Numbered from the stretch's first letter, positions 11,653 to 23,650 are shown. The stretch is 64,000 nt of DNA from Ochotona curzoniae (GCF_017591425.1 NW_024466413.1:992001-1056000); one strand, 5' to 3'. Program-made: numbers and translations. Notes: generated from the sequence alone by a model not told the origin.

Positions 11653-14137
11653 GTAAGAGAGAAGGCAGCCACAGCTGCACTTGCCTCATGGCCCTGCCTC
11701 CTGGACCTGAGGGTGACGCTGGCCAATCCAGTCTCATCCACACTGGCTTTCAGTCTGAGTTCTAAGAGTGTGCAGAGGGCGGGCGGCTCTCATCAAGGAG
11801 CAACAGTGGAGACCTCTCAGGTTCTCCTTTAGGCAAACTCTGGAGATCCTATAGGAATCACTAGGTGCCACATTAGGATGAAAGAGTTTAAAGGAGTGGT
11901 GGGTGAGTAAGCCGATGATTGGCACAGTGAGCAAGAGAGTAAATAAACACATTTTGGAGCAAAGGCAGGAGTGAAGGAGGCAGAGGTGAAGGAACAAACA
12001 GGCCCGTGACTTCATACCACAGGCCAGACGTATCTCCTGGGTAGCATTAGCAGGTGCAGGTGGATGGAGCTGAGTCTCCATCATCCTGATGACTCTGGGC
12101 ATGGAGCAGCCCTCCCATTGTGGCTGGTGTGCCACAGTGCACTTCATATGCACCAGCACTCAATAGTCTCCTGCCTGTCACATACAACATGGAACCAGCT
12201 GCTGGACTCAGGCCCTGCCCTACTTAGCAGTGATCCGTCATTCCATAGTACCTCATCTCCAGGCCACTTGCAATCACAACTTTGTCTTCCAAAGGAGACA
12301 GTGAGCTCCTGGAGTCAGAACTAGGTGTGACCCTGACACATCCCAGACACCTGCTATGATGTCAAGATGTTGTGCTTAGGGAATATTCTAGAGTATTGGA
12401 TAGCTGTATACCTGGGCGCCCAGTGGGAGCTAGCACTCTGCAGGGTCAGCCCTTGGTACCATAGCTGGGATCATGCTGTGGTTCAGGTTTGACCCAGTTT
12501 CCCGGTTTCCCAGCAGGATCTGAAATGTCACCTGCCAGAATGCTGGGACCTGGCCAGATTCTGTGAGCTGCTTTTCCTTCCTGCCTACTGTCCCTAGGGA
12601 CAGGGTGATGGTGGGGGCTCAGTAGGAGTTGGCATAACTGTTGTGGGGTACAAGGTTCTTGTATGGAGGGATTGCCTTTGTGCTCCCCAGGCTGGCTGGT
12701 GGCATCCCAGTAGTTACAACATTGCATTAAAATCTCTCCTGAGCCCTGCAAGAGAGTGAGCCTTTGGTCTCCAATTAAAGCAACCACTGACAAAATTGTG
12801 TGGTATCTGCCTAACCTATGTTCCTAGTGGAACAGAGTACCCCTGGCACTGTGAATGCCTGCTGCACCTCCTCACCGGCTTCCTGAGAGTAGTTCCTTGG
12901 TTCTGAGTGGAAGCTACGCCTCCCGCCCCCAGGCAGCTACACTGCATAGGCAATGACTGTGAATACTACACTGGAGTCTGCTTTTACTGCCTAAAAGTCA
13001 GACATTCAAATCCGCTGCTAGGCAAGAAATGTATTTAGATAAAAAAAATATACTCCAGCTGCTGTGAAAGTTTGGAGACCTAGGGCAGATCATTACTGAA
13101 GCTAAAACACAAAAACAAGCAGATTCCACCTTTCTCCCAGTTTTCTCCAGCAGAAGGAATTGAAGAAAAAGGAGAGGAATGTGGCCAGGATCGTAACGGT
13201 CCTTGGCAGGCAGGTACCCCCAGTTCTCTGCCCCCAGTGGTCTTTGGCAGGCAGGTACCCCCAGTTCTCTGCCCCCAGTGGTCCTTGGCAGATAGGTACC
13301 CCCAGTTCTCTGCCCCCAGTGGTCCTTGGCAGATAGGTATCCCCAGTTCTCTGCCCCCAGTGGTCCTTGGCAGGCAGGTATCCCCAGTTCTCTGCCCCCA
13401 GTGGTCCTTGGCAGGCAGGTACCCCCAGTTCTCTGCCCTGATGTCTGTGGGAGCTTGTTATGGGGTTGGACCTGATCTCAGCCCTAGTCAAGGGGAAGTA
13501 CCTCTGTGGATCACACAGTGTTTGGAGCACACATGCTATGTTCAAAACGTGCATGCTTTCCCAGGCTTCTGTGCTTCTCAGTAGAGAAGCTCTGGCATGT
13601 GCCTGCCCCCACGAGCCTCCCGAGGGTCATCCTTCAGGGTCTCAGATGAACATCACCACCCTCCTTCCATCATAGAGCTCCTGAGACTCCTACAGCTCTG
13701 TCTGCAAGTCAGTCGGAACCCCCAGCACAACATTCAGCTCTGTCCGTGGCTTCTCCAATGCCAGTGTGACTTAGGTCCTCTCTTAGGGACACTTTTCCTT
13801 AATGCAGTGTAATGGAGATGTAAAGCAGTAAAGGTATCATCCACTTGCAAGGTGAGTGTGGGCACAAGCAGGACTCCTTTCAGATGCCACACACTGTGCT
13901 GGGATCTGAGCTGTGCCCAGCACTCACCTGGTGCCAGTGGGAGAACACTGCCTGCCCTTCCCTGGGCTGGGGCCAGAGCTGTACATCATTGCTTCCTCCT
14001 GACCCAGACACCTGAGCTGCTGACTCCCTGCCCACAGGGGTGTCCATCCAGGCTGCCACTGCAGAGGGCAGGTTGCACTGGCTTGGTCTCTGGTGTCTTC
14101 CTCTGCCCTGCTCACTCTCGCTCTTCTCTTTGCACAG
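11653..14137 (+). other. COL22A1: COL22A1 intron, 2.5 kb
   Basis: GT-AG intron (GTAAGA...TTTGCACAG). It holds a six-copy 41-bp minisatellite (13201-13438). The remainder is unique-looking sequence with no coding exon seen. Confidence 0.9.
13201..13438. repeat. 41-bp minisatellite, six copies
   Basis: The unit begins at 13201, 13242, 13283, 13324, 13365 and 13406 (constant 41-base spacing). The last copy is truncated near 13438. The core reads CCTTGGCAGGCAGGTACCC then CCAGTTCTCTGCCCCCAGTGG. Copies differ at only a few sites (GGCAGGCAGG versus GGCAGATAGG, TACC versus TATC), so expansion is recent. 41 is not a multiple of three, so the ORFs across it cycle through all frames and are not genes. 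Confidence 0.97.
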
Positions 14138-14249
14138 GTTTTGACCTCATGGACCTGTTCAGAGTGAAGGAAATCTTGGGGCCGAGAGAAAATGGAGCAC
14201 AGAGTTCCTATGTCCGCATGGGGTCCTTCCCTGTGGTGCAGCGAACTGA
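14138..14249 (+). CDS. COL22A1: COL22A1 exon: TSPN domain (FDLMDLFRVKEIL...)
   Basis: The acceptor is CTCTTTGCACAG and the donor is ACTGA|GTGAGTGG. The exon is 112 nt: 2 nt finish Gly, then 36 codons, then 2 nt of Glu. The peptide includes FDLMDLFRVKEILG, ENGAQSSYVRMGSFPVVQRT. This matches the human TSPN segment (S to R at two sites, otherwise near identical). It forms part of the beta-sandwich of the laminin-G-like fold. The phase with both neighbours is exact (Gly split g|gt on the left, Glu split ga|g on the right), which fixes the boundary despite the overlapping GAGTGAGTG donor. Confidence 0.96.
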
Positions 14250-15034
14250 GTGAGTGGTTGCTTCTCCTTCTTGCCCTGCCCTGGGGGCCGTGGGAGAGTC
14301 CTGGGGGAGGGTAGGCCAGGGGCCAGGCAGCCCCAGTTGCAAGCTCAGCATGGAGTCCAGTTTCAATCTGAGGTGCCTGAGGAGGTCTGAAATAAAGCAA
14401 TACAACTGCTGATCTGAGGGCACAGCCAGCTTCTTAGCTGTCTTATCACCACGAACCTTATTGGCTCTGTGGTTCTGTGTTCTTCCTGGCATGTGTATTT
14501 GGCATTGCTCATTCATTCATACATGCAGTTTGGCTAGTGACTGACACCCGGCACCTGCTACACACAGCCTCTGCATGGTCCAGCACCACGTGAACTGTAC
14601 AGTGAGTTTTAGCCAAAGCAGAGCTGACTTCAGTGTTGCCTGGGGATCTGGCCTTATAACAGGAAGTCGGTGTCCCTGATTCACTTCAGATGAATGTCCC
14701 TGCCCTGCAGCATGGCTGAGATGGTGGGAGTTGCCTCTTTAGTCAGGACTCCGATGATGCCAAATGAATATTCTTGCCTTGTCTTTTGCAAACCAAGATG
14801 ACTTTGCAACATGCCTACTCTCCTTCATCTTAAAACTCATGGTTCCGAGTGTTCTTAAACAAGTGTCTGGTGGAAGAAAGGACCCAGATGAGCTCTCTCT
14901 GGTCTCTGCTCTGCCCACCAGACTCTCCACTCTGCCTCCTCTGCATGCCTCTGGAGCCTGCGAGGCCTCCCACCACCAAGACTGTGTCCATGCTCTTCCT
15001 TAGCCTGCTCTGTCCTTCTGAGAATGACTCAGTG

Positions 15035-15200
15035 TCTGCAATGGCTGGAACTGAACCAGTCCAAAGGCAGGAGTCAGGGGCTTCTTCCAGGTCTCCCATT
15101 TTGTGCTGCTTTTCCAGGCTCATTAGCATGGATCAGAAGTGGAGCAGTGCCCATATGAGATGCCAGTGCTGCTTTATCCATTACACCACAGCACTGGCCC
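15035..15200 (-). mobile_element. Truncated CSINE, antisense
   Basis: Head half only. Motifs are TTCTTCCAGGTCTCCCAT, TTTCCAGGCTCATTAGCATG, GATCAGAAGTGGAGCAG, GCCCATATGAGATGCCAG, then CACCACAGCACTGGCCCC. The T-rich tail end is missing. Confidence 0.8.
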
Positions 15201-15215
15201 CATCCCATGAACTCC

Positions 15216-15290
15216 TGTAATAACGTGTGTGTATGTGTGTGTGAGAGAGAGAGAGACAGAGACAGAGACACACAGAGAGAGAATGCATGT
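15216..15290. repeat. (GT)n/(GA)n compound microsatellite
   Basis: Runs of GTGTGTATGTGTGTGTG pass into GAGAGAGAGA and GACAGAGACAGAGACACAC. It sits directly next to the CSINE head. Confidence 0.85.
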
Positions 15291-17113
15291 GTGTGCATTC
15301 ATGTGGATGCACTAGGAGAAAGTGATTATAGTCAGAGGAAAATGGTCACTTTTCTTAGTATAGTGTCTTTGTGTTGTTCCATGGGTGGGTGGGTAAAGAT
15401 GGTGTGTGTGGAATAGAACAATAGCATGGTTGGAATAGCAGGCTCCTGAGGGAAGAAGATATCAACAGTGAAATTCTCCAGTAGCTGCTGCCTTCTTCCC
15501 GCCTGGACAGTGACCCAGGGCATCCCTGATCCTAGGTGCTGTGGGCGAGGGGCTCTGCACCCACTGTCTGCTGGTGACCCTGACAGAGATGCTGGCTCTG
15601 AGCAGGATGTGCTCCCAGCTTGGATCTGCACATGGGGGTGGAGAGGGAGGGGAATGCAGAGTAGCCATCTGTGTCTACAGGCTACGCAGCCAGACCCCCG
15701 GTCCCTGTGGACCTGAGAAACCAAAGACTCGACAACCTCCCACTCCCTTCCTGGCTGTCTGGCCAGACAGATTCCGCCTCATCCGGGGGAGACGTTAGTG
15801 CCACATATGCTCCTTGGATGAACCCCAGCCCTCAAGTCCATCATGGTCATGTTCTGCAGAACTATGAAGTGCCTGACCAGGCCCTAGGTGCAAGTTTCCT
15901 CCCACTGAGTGCCCATGTTAGCCTGTAGAATCTGGGGACACTTCCCTTGTCTTCTGTAGCAGGGCAGGATACGGGCCGGGGTCCTGCTGTGCACAGGGCA
16001 GACAACATCACTGGTTTCTAGCTTGTTCCTCTGGGAGAAGTGCCCAGGCCCTACTGTGGGGGTGAGGAAGGGAATGCTTCTGTGTATAGAAGGCATGTGG
16101 CTGAGCACACACGTCTTCCTAATTTCAACCCTTGTGGCTGGCTTGCCATACTGCAGGGACTTCCTGGGGAGGGAGGCCAGCTTTCTTCCTTTACCTGGTA
16201 CCTCCTCGGGGAAATCAAAGAGAGGACAGAAACCAGGGCCCCATGAGATAAGCAAGCAGGGACTGTGATGAGAGGGAGGAACAGGCTCAGGGACTGGCTG
16301 GGGATGTAGAAGTATGAGAGTCTTTGTTATGGGGACACAGGTAAACCCAGTATGAATGTGCCCTTCCCATGACTAGGAGAGATTGGGGGAGGGTGCGCTG
16401 TCCCAGGCCATGATGCCCTGTAGGGTGCTTGGGGGGAGAGAAGAGGGTACCCTGGCTTAGTTGACTCATGTGGCTGCAGCCAAGTAGCATGGATTACCAG
16501 GTGAGTTATGCTTTGCAGAAATTGACTTCCTGTGCTTCTGAACCCGGAAGCCCAGGACCAGCTGCTCCCAGCTGGATTCCTCTAACCTCTCCGGGGAGAG
16601 GCAGGAGACGCCCCTGTGGGGTCTCTTGTATAAGACACCAGTCCCTGTGCTGAGGTCCCCACCTGACCTGATCACCCCTTGAAGACCTCACCTTCCTATT
16701 CTCCCCTATTACTATGGGGCCAGGATCTCAGCCTAGGAGCTCCCAGGCAGAGGATGAGGGGTTTTGTTAAAAAGGGATGAGGCATAGAGCTGAAGGCTGG
16801 GTCCAGGGTAAATGGGCGTCTGGCACTGATTGGTGACCTCGTCCATCATGGGGCGGTAAGGTGACAGAAGTAGGTGCCCACCATGGGGTGTAGTTGAAGG
16901 AGCTGTGGGTGGTGGCAGGAGGACTGTCAAAGGGTTCTAGTGGTGATCTGCAGAGGATGATGTTGAAGTCCTGAAGAAGGCAGCCCAGGCTGGCCAGGAG
17001 AGTGGACTACAGCAATAACGAGAGAGGCCAAGCTGGCGGCACACAGTCATGAAGAGGATGTGTGGGCTCCTCTCATTGCCAAGCCTGAGGTTGTTTGCTC
17101 TCTGTTTCTGCAG

Positions 17114-17237
17114 GGATGTGTTCCCCCAGGGTTTGCCTGACGAGTACGCCTTTGTCACCACTTTGCGTTTTCGGAAGATGTCTCGGAAAGAGGACTGGTA
17201 CGTCTGGCAGGTCATCGACCAGTATGGCATCCCTCAG
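17114..17237 (+). CDS. COL22A1: COL22A1 exon: TSPN domain (DVFPQGLPDEYAF...)
   Basis: The acceptor is TGTTTCTGCAG and the donor is CCTCAG|GTATGG. The exon is 124 nt: one base completes Glu, then 41 codons. The peptide includes DVFPQGLPDEYAFVTTLRF, then RKMSRKEDWYVWQVID, then QYGIPQ. The GLPDEYAFVTT...W..WQ pattern is the hallmark of FACIT TSPN modules. Compared with human it differs by conservative changes (L/F, M/T, V/I, G/S). Confidence 0.97.
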
Positions 17238-20200
17238 GTATGGACAGTGTGACCTTGACTCTGCGGGCCCAGAGCTGCTCTCCTCCTCTTGGGGATGGCA
17301 TCATCCATCATTTGGGTTTTCCTTCAGGAGGCTTAGTCCTGGTTCTGGGGAGGCTGTGTCTGGTAGAGGTGGAACATGGAGAAAGGACAGTGGTTGTCAT
17401 ATGACTGGATAGGTCTGAGTTCTCCCACCGACAAATCCAGTGCCAAGCACTCTGACAGGCAGGAGGAGACCTAACCAGGCAGGTAGTCACCAGCTCTGCT
17501 GTCTGTGACACCTGCTCTCCTGGCTTGCTGATAGGTACAGCCTCACGATAAACGGAAACTTCCTTTCCTCTCTTCCATTGTGTGTGTGGGCACTGTATGC
17601 GTGAGTTTATCTCTCTGAGTCTCACTTTTCTTCGCTGTAAAACAGAAAGCAGAGGGTCCCTGCCACAGATGGGGAGTGGGAGAATCAGGTGGAGTGGTAT
17701 GTTGTGGGATAGAGTGGGTCCTTTCTTGGCATATACTTCAGTTTCTTCCTGAGTGAAGCTCTGAACCCCAACTTCACCCACCTCTGCTGAGTTTTGGTGT
17801 TCAGTGCCTGGAAAGTGCAGCTGTACAACCCTGTGAGAAAGGATATACCTGATCATCTAAGCCATCAGCACTAACTGCTGGTGTGCATTCAAGCCCTTTG
17901 CTCTCTGCCAACTCCACATCATGTGATCTCAGAGGTCATGGACCAAGCATATCCTTATTCTGTCCTGGAAATGGTTGACGTGACTCACCTTCTCCTGAGA
18001 GATACTGTCCCAATTTTCACTTGGGATTGTGGTGCAAAGAAAACATACTTGCGTGATTGCACTTGGGCACCCATCCTCCTGCACTTGCCTCCAAAATGGT
18101 GAGCTCTCCCTCTGGTGGTTAGTGCTTGCTTCTATCCTCCTGGCCTTTACTCATCAACACATATGAGCTCTTGGTTTGAGCTGGGATTTGCTCTGAATGC
18201 CTCACAGATCCCAACCCTGTAGGGCTTATGACAACCATCTGGGTCAGTTCTAACGGCAGCATCTTACTAAAGAGGTAGGTGAGCCACAGACAGGCTGCCT
18301 AGGTTTTCACAGGGAATGGGCCAGGAGGCGGGCTCCCATGTCTGTGCTTTAAACTGGATGCTCAGCTGGGTGCTGTTCTAAGCAGTCAACTTCTGGTATT
18401 GTGTCTTCTGTAACCTCCAGTGATTTGAGTCTTAACTCTCCACTTTCTCCAGGTCTGAGGCAGTAGGGCTGGGCACCTGCCATGACATTCCTGTGGAGGG
18501 AGCCCGCAACACCCCCTCAGTCTGAATCCTCATCTTTGATGGCCTTTGCAGAGTGGATGTCTTGGCTGCTTCCCACCTCCACTTCTGCCAGAATGAGCCA
18601 GGGGCTGGAGCACTGATGACCACTCAGACAGAGTCTGCCATGAGAAACCTAAGGCTTGTATTCCACAGGCACCTGACAGTCCAGTGTCATGGTTGATTGT
18701 CCTTCCCTGGAAATGTCAGGATGGCCCCTCGAAGCTGTGGGGACATGCTTGACAGACACAGACAGGATGGCTAAAGGCCAGTGAGGGGCCGTCTGTTAGC
18801 AGAGTGTCATTGTTATTCACAAGCCTGTCCAATCCATCAGTCATTCTAGGTCGGCAGATACTGATGTTCATCTGAAATCTCACTGGGTGTTCACAACCGC
18901 CCTTGAAAGCTGGCATCTTTCTTGCTTGTCATTTGAGCAATCTGCAGGACATTGTCTCAGCCAAGATAGGACAAACGGGCAGAAAGGAGGCTGACATAGC
19001 GGGAGCAGAGTATGGCATGTGTGTTGGCCTGGATGGGAGGAGAGGTATTCTGGCTTCTTAAAGGCCTTACAAGGGTAGGGACTTCTTATATGAAAATAGA
19101 CCGGAGAGGTAGCTGGACTAGAAACAGAGCAATTGGCAGGCTCTGGTAGTAAACCAGGCAAGCGCTGATGGTGTCTCAGACAGGTAGTGATAGGGACATT
19201 GGAGGAGTTGCTGGATTCTAGATGTGCACACTTGACAGTAGAAACATGATGGCATGATAATCTGCTAATGCAGTTGAGCCATGCAGGACCTCCCCAGAGG
19301 CCACCCCAGCTCTGGCCTGCGAAGTATTGTCCCTTGCTCTGTGTCATACCAAAGATAGGAACCCAGAGGGACAACCACATGCTCAGGAAGCCGCAAGGTG
19401 GGCAAGGGTGAACTGTAGAAGACCCTGCTTGCTCAGAGTATGGCTGCATGAGAAACCTTCAGTTACTAGCTATGTGTTTTTCTGCTTTTTACTCTAACCA
19501 TCATGTAGAAGTAGGCAATGTGATTGAAAATAAATCCCTAGGGTCCCCTTTGTTAAGTTGAGGCCGCATGGCTCCCCAAAGAGAGCAGATGGCTGGAGCT
19601 AGAAGCACAGTTCCTTACCTTTCATGACCATCTTCTGTGGCCTCTCCTTCATCTGCTCACTTTGTGGGGAACCCTGTGCTATGTGCTGTTCTAGCCCCTG
19701 CGGTGATGAGAGACCCCTGCTTCCACAGAAGGCACAGTAGGAGACACAGAAGGCAGCACACAGGTGAAAGGAAGAAATGAACAGATCATTTCATATGTAG
19801 ATGCAGGGCTATGAAAACAGGTAAATCAGCAGGCCTGGGTTGTGGGAACACATGGGCAAGGCAGAGTCCAGTCCTGTGTGTGTCAGGGGAGGAGTCACAA
19901 TGGTGAGGTGTGCGGGCCAGCTTGTGTGTCCTGTGATAACTCATGTGCAGGATGGTGCCTGTCCTATGTCAGGTACCATACATGTCCTACACAGGTAATT
20001 ATACTTCAGTCCTCATGGCAATGCCGTAATGTTGGTACACCTGGTAAATTGCCTGCCTCAAGGTGACTTAGTAATAGGCCAGACCACAGTTTTTGGAGAG
20101 TGCTTGAGTGAAACCAGTGGGCTTAAAGGGGCTGGTGCCGAAAGAGGAGGCTGACTCCTCCTGGGTCAGAAAGAGCAGGAAACTGCCACTGAGACCGGGC

Positions 20201-21330
20201 AGGCCGGGCACACAGGTAGGATGCCAGGGTTTACTGGAGGTGGTACATTCTGAACTCACCAAGGGTGAAGTTCTTGGAGAGCTGAACTGTGGCACGTAGA
20301 GCAGCAAAAGCCCCTGAGGACCAAAGGGAAGCCAGAAGGGATGCAAGCAGTGAATGAATACCCTCCTCTCTCTACTGCTCTTCAGTCCCCACTATCAGGC
20401 CCTTCTTGCAGCCTAGAACCAACTAGAAGCCCAAGTCCTTTGTCTCTGGACACAGGGAAGGGCAGGGCCTGAGTGCCAGAGCAAACGAAGACCAATCCCA
20501 CAAGACAGTGCCATCGCATAGTCCTTCTTTGTTAGCTCACCCAATGAGCCTTGTTTTGTACATGTTGTATGTCCCCTTCCTTCATGTCCTGGTAGAGCAT
20601 GTATCTTGCCCAGTGTGGTACTCTGACACCTGGAAAGTTGCTTGTACACAGGAAGTTCAGGGAACACTGTACAGGAGATGAAGAAATAAGTACCTGTTGA
20701 ATGTGTGGGTGATTCACTCTTAAAAAGCAAACCAAGTAAAACTTTGTGCCAGTTTGCCTTGTGCCATAGGCACAAGTTATCCCACAGTGACCCAGACAGA
20801 TGTGTTTCCTGCCATCAGGGCGTTTTATTCTATTGAATTTTGAACTTTGTGCTTGAGACAGGTAGGCTAACCAGTGGGGAGGCAGACTGGCACCAGGAAT
20901 CCAGCCTGAAGTTGAGTCTGGCTGTGCCAAGCCCAACCAGCACAGTTCCTTGCATTTTATGACCCAGGGTTCTAACACTACTGGGTCTGGTCAGTCTCCA
21001 AACTCCATTCTTTCTGCTCCATTGTCTTGTATGCACATGAAAGCTTTCAGACCCATGGAGCCCCTTGCAGATGTCTGAGTTCAGTTATGCCACTTAATCT
21101 AGGGCTTGGAGCAGCCCGCAAGTTAAATGGCTGAACATCGTTGAACTGAACAGGAGAGCAAAGCTCAGAGATAGGAAGTGAGTAGCCCAGGCCAGGCAGC
21201 AGCTGAAGCTGCTGGTAGAGTCACAGCTAGTGTCCGGTTAATCATGTTTGACTCTGAAATTTGCCTCCCATCAGCAACCCTAAACCCTCTTGTTCCATAA
21301 AGCTCAGAATGTTCTGTCCCCACTCCCCAG
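17238..21330 (+). other. COL22A1: COL22A1 intron, 4.1 kb
   Basis: GT-AG intron. Ancient fragments suggest MIR (about 17590-17660 +, 20000-20075 -, 21130-21260 -) and L2 (19640-19830 +). Otherwise it is unique sequence with no exon. Confidence 0.85.
19640..19830 (+). repeat. Probable L2 LINE 3' fragment
   Basis: The order CTCCTTCATCTGCTCA, GCTATGTGCTGTTCTAG, GATGAGAGACCCCTGC, GAAATGAACAGATCA, ATGCAGGGCTATGAAAACAG parallels the L2 3' end. Judged by eye only. Confidence 0.45.
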
Positions 21331-21606
21331 GTCTCCATCCGGCTAGATGGCGAGAACAAGGCTGTAGAGTACAATGCCGTGGGGGCCATGACGGATGCTG
21401 TAAGAGTGGTCTTCCGAGGTGCCCCAGTCAGCAACCTCTTTGACCGGGACTGGCACAAGATCGCCCTGGCCATCCAGGCCCAGAACGTCTCTCTGTACGT
21501 CGACTGTGCACTGGTGCAGACGCTGCCCATCGAGGAAAGGGAGAACATTGACATCCAGGGGAAGACTGTGGTGGGCAAGCGCCTCTATGACAGTGTGCCC
21601 ATTGAT
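21331..21606 (+). CDS. COL22A1: COL22A1 exon: main TSPN/laminin-G core (VSIRLDGENK...SVPID)
   Basis: The acceptor is CCCACTCCCCAG and the donor is ATTGAT|GTGAGT. The exon is 276 nt = 92 codons, phase 0 at both ends. It is the largest exon in the window and the core of the domain. Motifs include VSIRLDGENKAVEYNAVGAM, RDWHKIALAI (the conserved WHK of laminin-G/TSPN modules), a Cys in YVDCALVQTLP, and IDIQGKTVVGKRLYDSVPID. QNVSL is an N-glycosylation sequon. Compared with human it is highly conserved, with differences around RGAPVSNLF. The third base of codons is GC-rich, consistent with a functional exon. Confidence 0.98.
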
Positions 21607-22523
21607 GTGAGTTCTGGGGAGAGAGAGCTCAGAGCACTCCATGCCTATGCACCCCACTTGGTCAAGTAATGCCTTGATTGTCCTAAAAGGGAGGGCTAGG
21701 ACCCAAACATCTGCCATTTCTTTCCCTTCCCATTTCCTGCTCCTGTGTCTGGGCCTCTGCCTCCACACAGAACCTACATCTGCAAATGCATATGCAGTTT
21801 TTATATGACACGTAATAGTTGCCCTGAGGTGGACATTTGGCCTGGTATGTGAAACATTGGTTAAGATGCCCATATCACCTCTCAGAGTACCTGGGTTCAA
21901 GTCCGATTCCAACTTCCTATTTTGTCCATCCTTGGATGCAACAGGTGATGGCTCAAGTAGTTGGGTTCCTGCCATCCACATCGGAGACTTGGATGTGTTC
22001 CTGGCTTCTGGCTTTAGCCTGGCCCAGCCCTGTGTAGCTGCTCTCGCTCCACCAGCCCATATGTTGGAGTTTTTACGTGTTCAGCTTCTAAGGGTCTGTG
22101 AGGGTGATAATGGAAGCATATTTGTAGCTCAGAAGTTCACTTGGACAACCATATGCAGATGCCTGGAGGCGGGATGTGGGGGGTGCTGAAGATGGAGGTG
22201 CCCTGACCTTCAGGGACTTGTTGCAATAGCATGCTTGAAGGGTGTTCTTAAACAGAACAGTGGTGACAAAGGACAGGGCGGCTGTGACCACATAGAGGAC
22301 CTCAGAGCAGAGCAAAACGCCAGGCAGGCTGTGGTGTGTGCCCTGAGCCTCCCCAGCATGTGACAAGGATGTGTTCAGGGTCTCTCCGAGGTCCAACAGC
22401 AGAGCTCGGTGTAGGAAGGACCCCGGCAGGGGGCGGGAGGGGCTGGGGTGGAGGAAGCCTGCGGAGCCGTGGAGGTTTCTGGGCTCCCCTGGGACTGACG
22501 CTTTCTGCACGTGTCCTTTGCAG
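21607..22523 (+). other. COL22A1: COL22A1 intron, 0.9 kb
   Basis: GT-AG intron holding an old sense-strand CSINE (about 21838-22060) in its left half. Confidence 0.9.
21838..22060 (+). mobile_element. Old CSINE, sense strand, 3' end decayed
   Basis: Motifs in CSINE order: AACATTGGTTAAGATGCCC, TACCTGGGTTCAAGTCCGAT (B-box-like), GGTGATGGCTCAAGTAGTTG, CTGCCATCCACATCGGAGAC, TTCCTGGCTTCTGGCTTTAG, CTGGCCCAGCCCTG. It lacks the tail, so it is truncated or eroded. Confidence 0.8.
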
Positions 22524-22604
22524 TTTGATCTGCAGCGGATCGTGATCTACTGTGACTCACGGCATGCAGAGCTGGAAACCTGCTGTGACATCCCGTCAGG
22601 CCCG
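22524..22604 (+). CDS. COL22A1: COL22A1 exon: end of TSPN domain (FDLQRIVIYCDS...)
   Basis: The acceptor is GTCCTTTGCAG and the donor is GGCCCG|GTGAGA. The exon is 81 nt = 27 codons, phase 0. The peptide includes FDLQRIVIYCDSRHAELE, then TCCDIPSGP. As far as I remember it is identical to human. It carries the last strand and three cysteines (IYC, TCC). In the TSPN family the first pairs with the Cys of the preceding exon, and the remaining ones are available for further disulphides near the helix start (inference). Confidence 0.97.
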
Positions 22605-22806
22605 GTGAGAAAGGACTGGCATGGGGTGGAAGAGGATGCGTATAGCTACTGTTGTGGGGTTAGAGCTTAGCAAAAGCAGCCAAGGCCCAGGCGAGGTGTG
22701 GCCTGCAGAGGAGCCCAAGGGCTATAGCTTGGTTCTGATTCCTGGCCAGAGTGTGTGGGCTGGTGAAGCCAAGTTGGGCAGGTCCCCTAGGGAGTGCTGC
22801 AGTGGG

Positions 22807-23035
22807 TGCCTTGGTCAGCACTGTGCTGGGTGCAGGCCATGATGAGTCCAGGTCCTGGGAAGTGGGGACCCAGAGCCTGTGGGTGCCTGGGTCAGCACTG
22901 TGCTGGGTACAGGCCATGATGAGCCCTGGTCCTGGGAAGTGGGGACCCAGAGCCTGTGGGTGCCTTGATCAGCACTGTGCTGGGTGCAGGCCATGATGAG
23001 CCCAGGTCCTGGGAAGTGGGGACCCAGAGCCTGTA
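22807..23035. repeat. 77-bp tandem repeat, three copies
   Basis: Units start at 22807, 22884 and 22961 (constant 77-base spacing). Each runs from TGCCTTGGTCAGCACTGTG through GGCCATGATGAGTCCAGG to GGGGACCCAGAGCCTGTGGG. There are only a few mismatches between copies. It lies 200 bases downstream of the exon at 22524. Confidence 0.97.
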
Positions 23036-23489
23036 GGATGTCCTGAAGGAGCATCTGCCACCAGTACTCTAAGGAGGGGGCGGCCACAGTGACCCGTGCT
23101 GGCCAGCACTGCAAGGAGGTAGAGATATAGACAGCTCGAGGGACCAATGTTGCCTCCCCTTCATCTTCCTGTTTTCAGGCTTTCCCCTCCTCAGCCTCTA
23201 TTGCCCAACCCTCCTTCCAAGGCTTTCTGGAAAGACAGTGTTAGTCATTGCACGCTTCCTGGGACTGGTGGTTGAAGTCCACATTCATTGCCAGGATGGC
23301 CCTAGTGTGCTCATGTCAGGGCTCTCAGTGGACACAGATGCATAGTGATCACTGGGCATTCACCATCGGAGGGTGAGGGAAGGCAGGAAGGTGAAGAGGA
23401 GGGATAGAGGGAGTGAAAGAGAGGGTGAAGATAATTTAGTCTTCAGTGTCAAATGTCCATGAGACGCTGAGGCATGATCTTTCCCACAG

Positions 23490-23650
23490 TGTCTCATGTA
23501 ATCTCTTGATGTTATGATGGTAGTGCCCTTGTCCCCATTCTGTAGAGGTGAACATGGAGGCTTGCAGTGTTAAGAGATTCCTTACAGGTGGCTGAGCTAG
23601 ACACAGCAGTGCCTGGGGCCTGACTGCTCCAATGCCTTCACAAGCTAAGC
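23490..23650 (-). repeat. Probable MIR, antisense
   Basis: The sequence TTGTCCCCATTCTGTAGAGG, then GTTAAGAGATTCC, GTGGCTGAGCTAGACACAGC, CCTGACTGCTCCAATGCC follows the reverse-strand order of MIR (CCCATTTTACAGATGAGG...TGACTCCAAAGCC). Confidence 0.55.

Larger units (their letters stand above)
14250..17113 (+). other. COL22A1: COL22A1 intron, 2.9 kb
   Basis: GT-AG intron. It holds a truncated antisense CSINE (15035-15200) followed directly by a GT/GA simple repeat (15216-15290). No additional exon was seen. Confidence 0.9.

Noticed and set aside
13201..13438. Regular repeats resembling a CRISPR array
   Set aside because: The whole 41-bp unit is repeated with no unique spacers, and the host is a mammal. 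It is a minisatellite.
13102..13554. 150-codon minus-strand ORF with repeated peptide
   Set aside because: It is an artefact of the 41-bp minisatellite. The unit is not a multiple of three and all frames happen to lack stops.
21343..21981. 212-codon minus-strand ORF
   Set aside because: It is the antisense shadow of the 276-nt TSPN exon (21331-21606) plus flanking intron. The + strand frame matches a known domain and the minus frame matches nothing.
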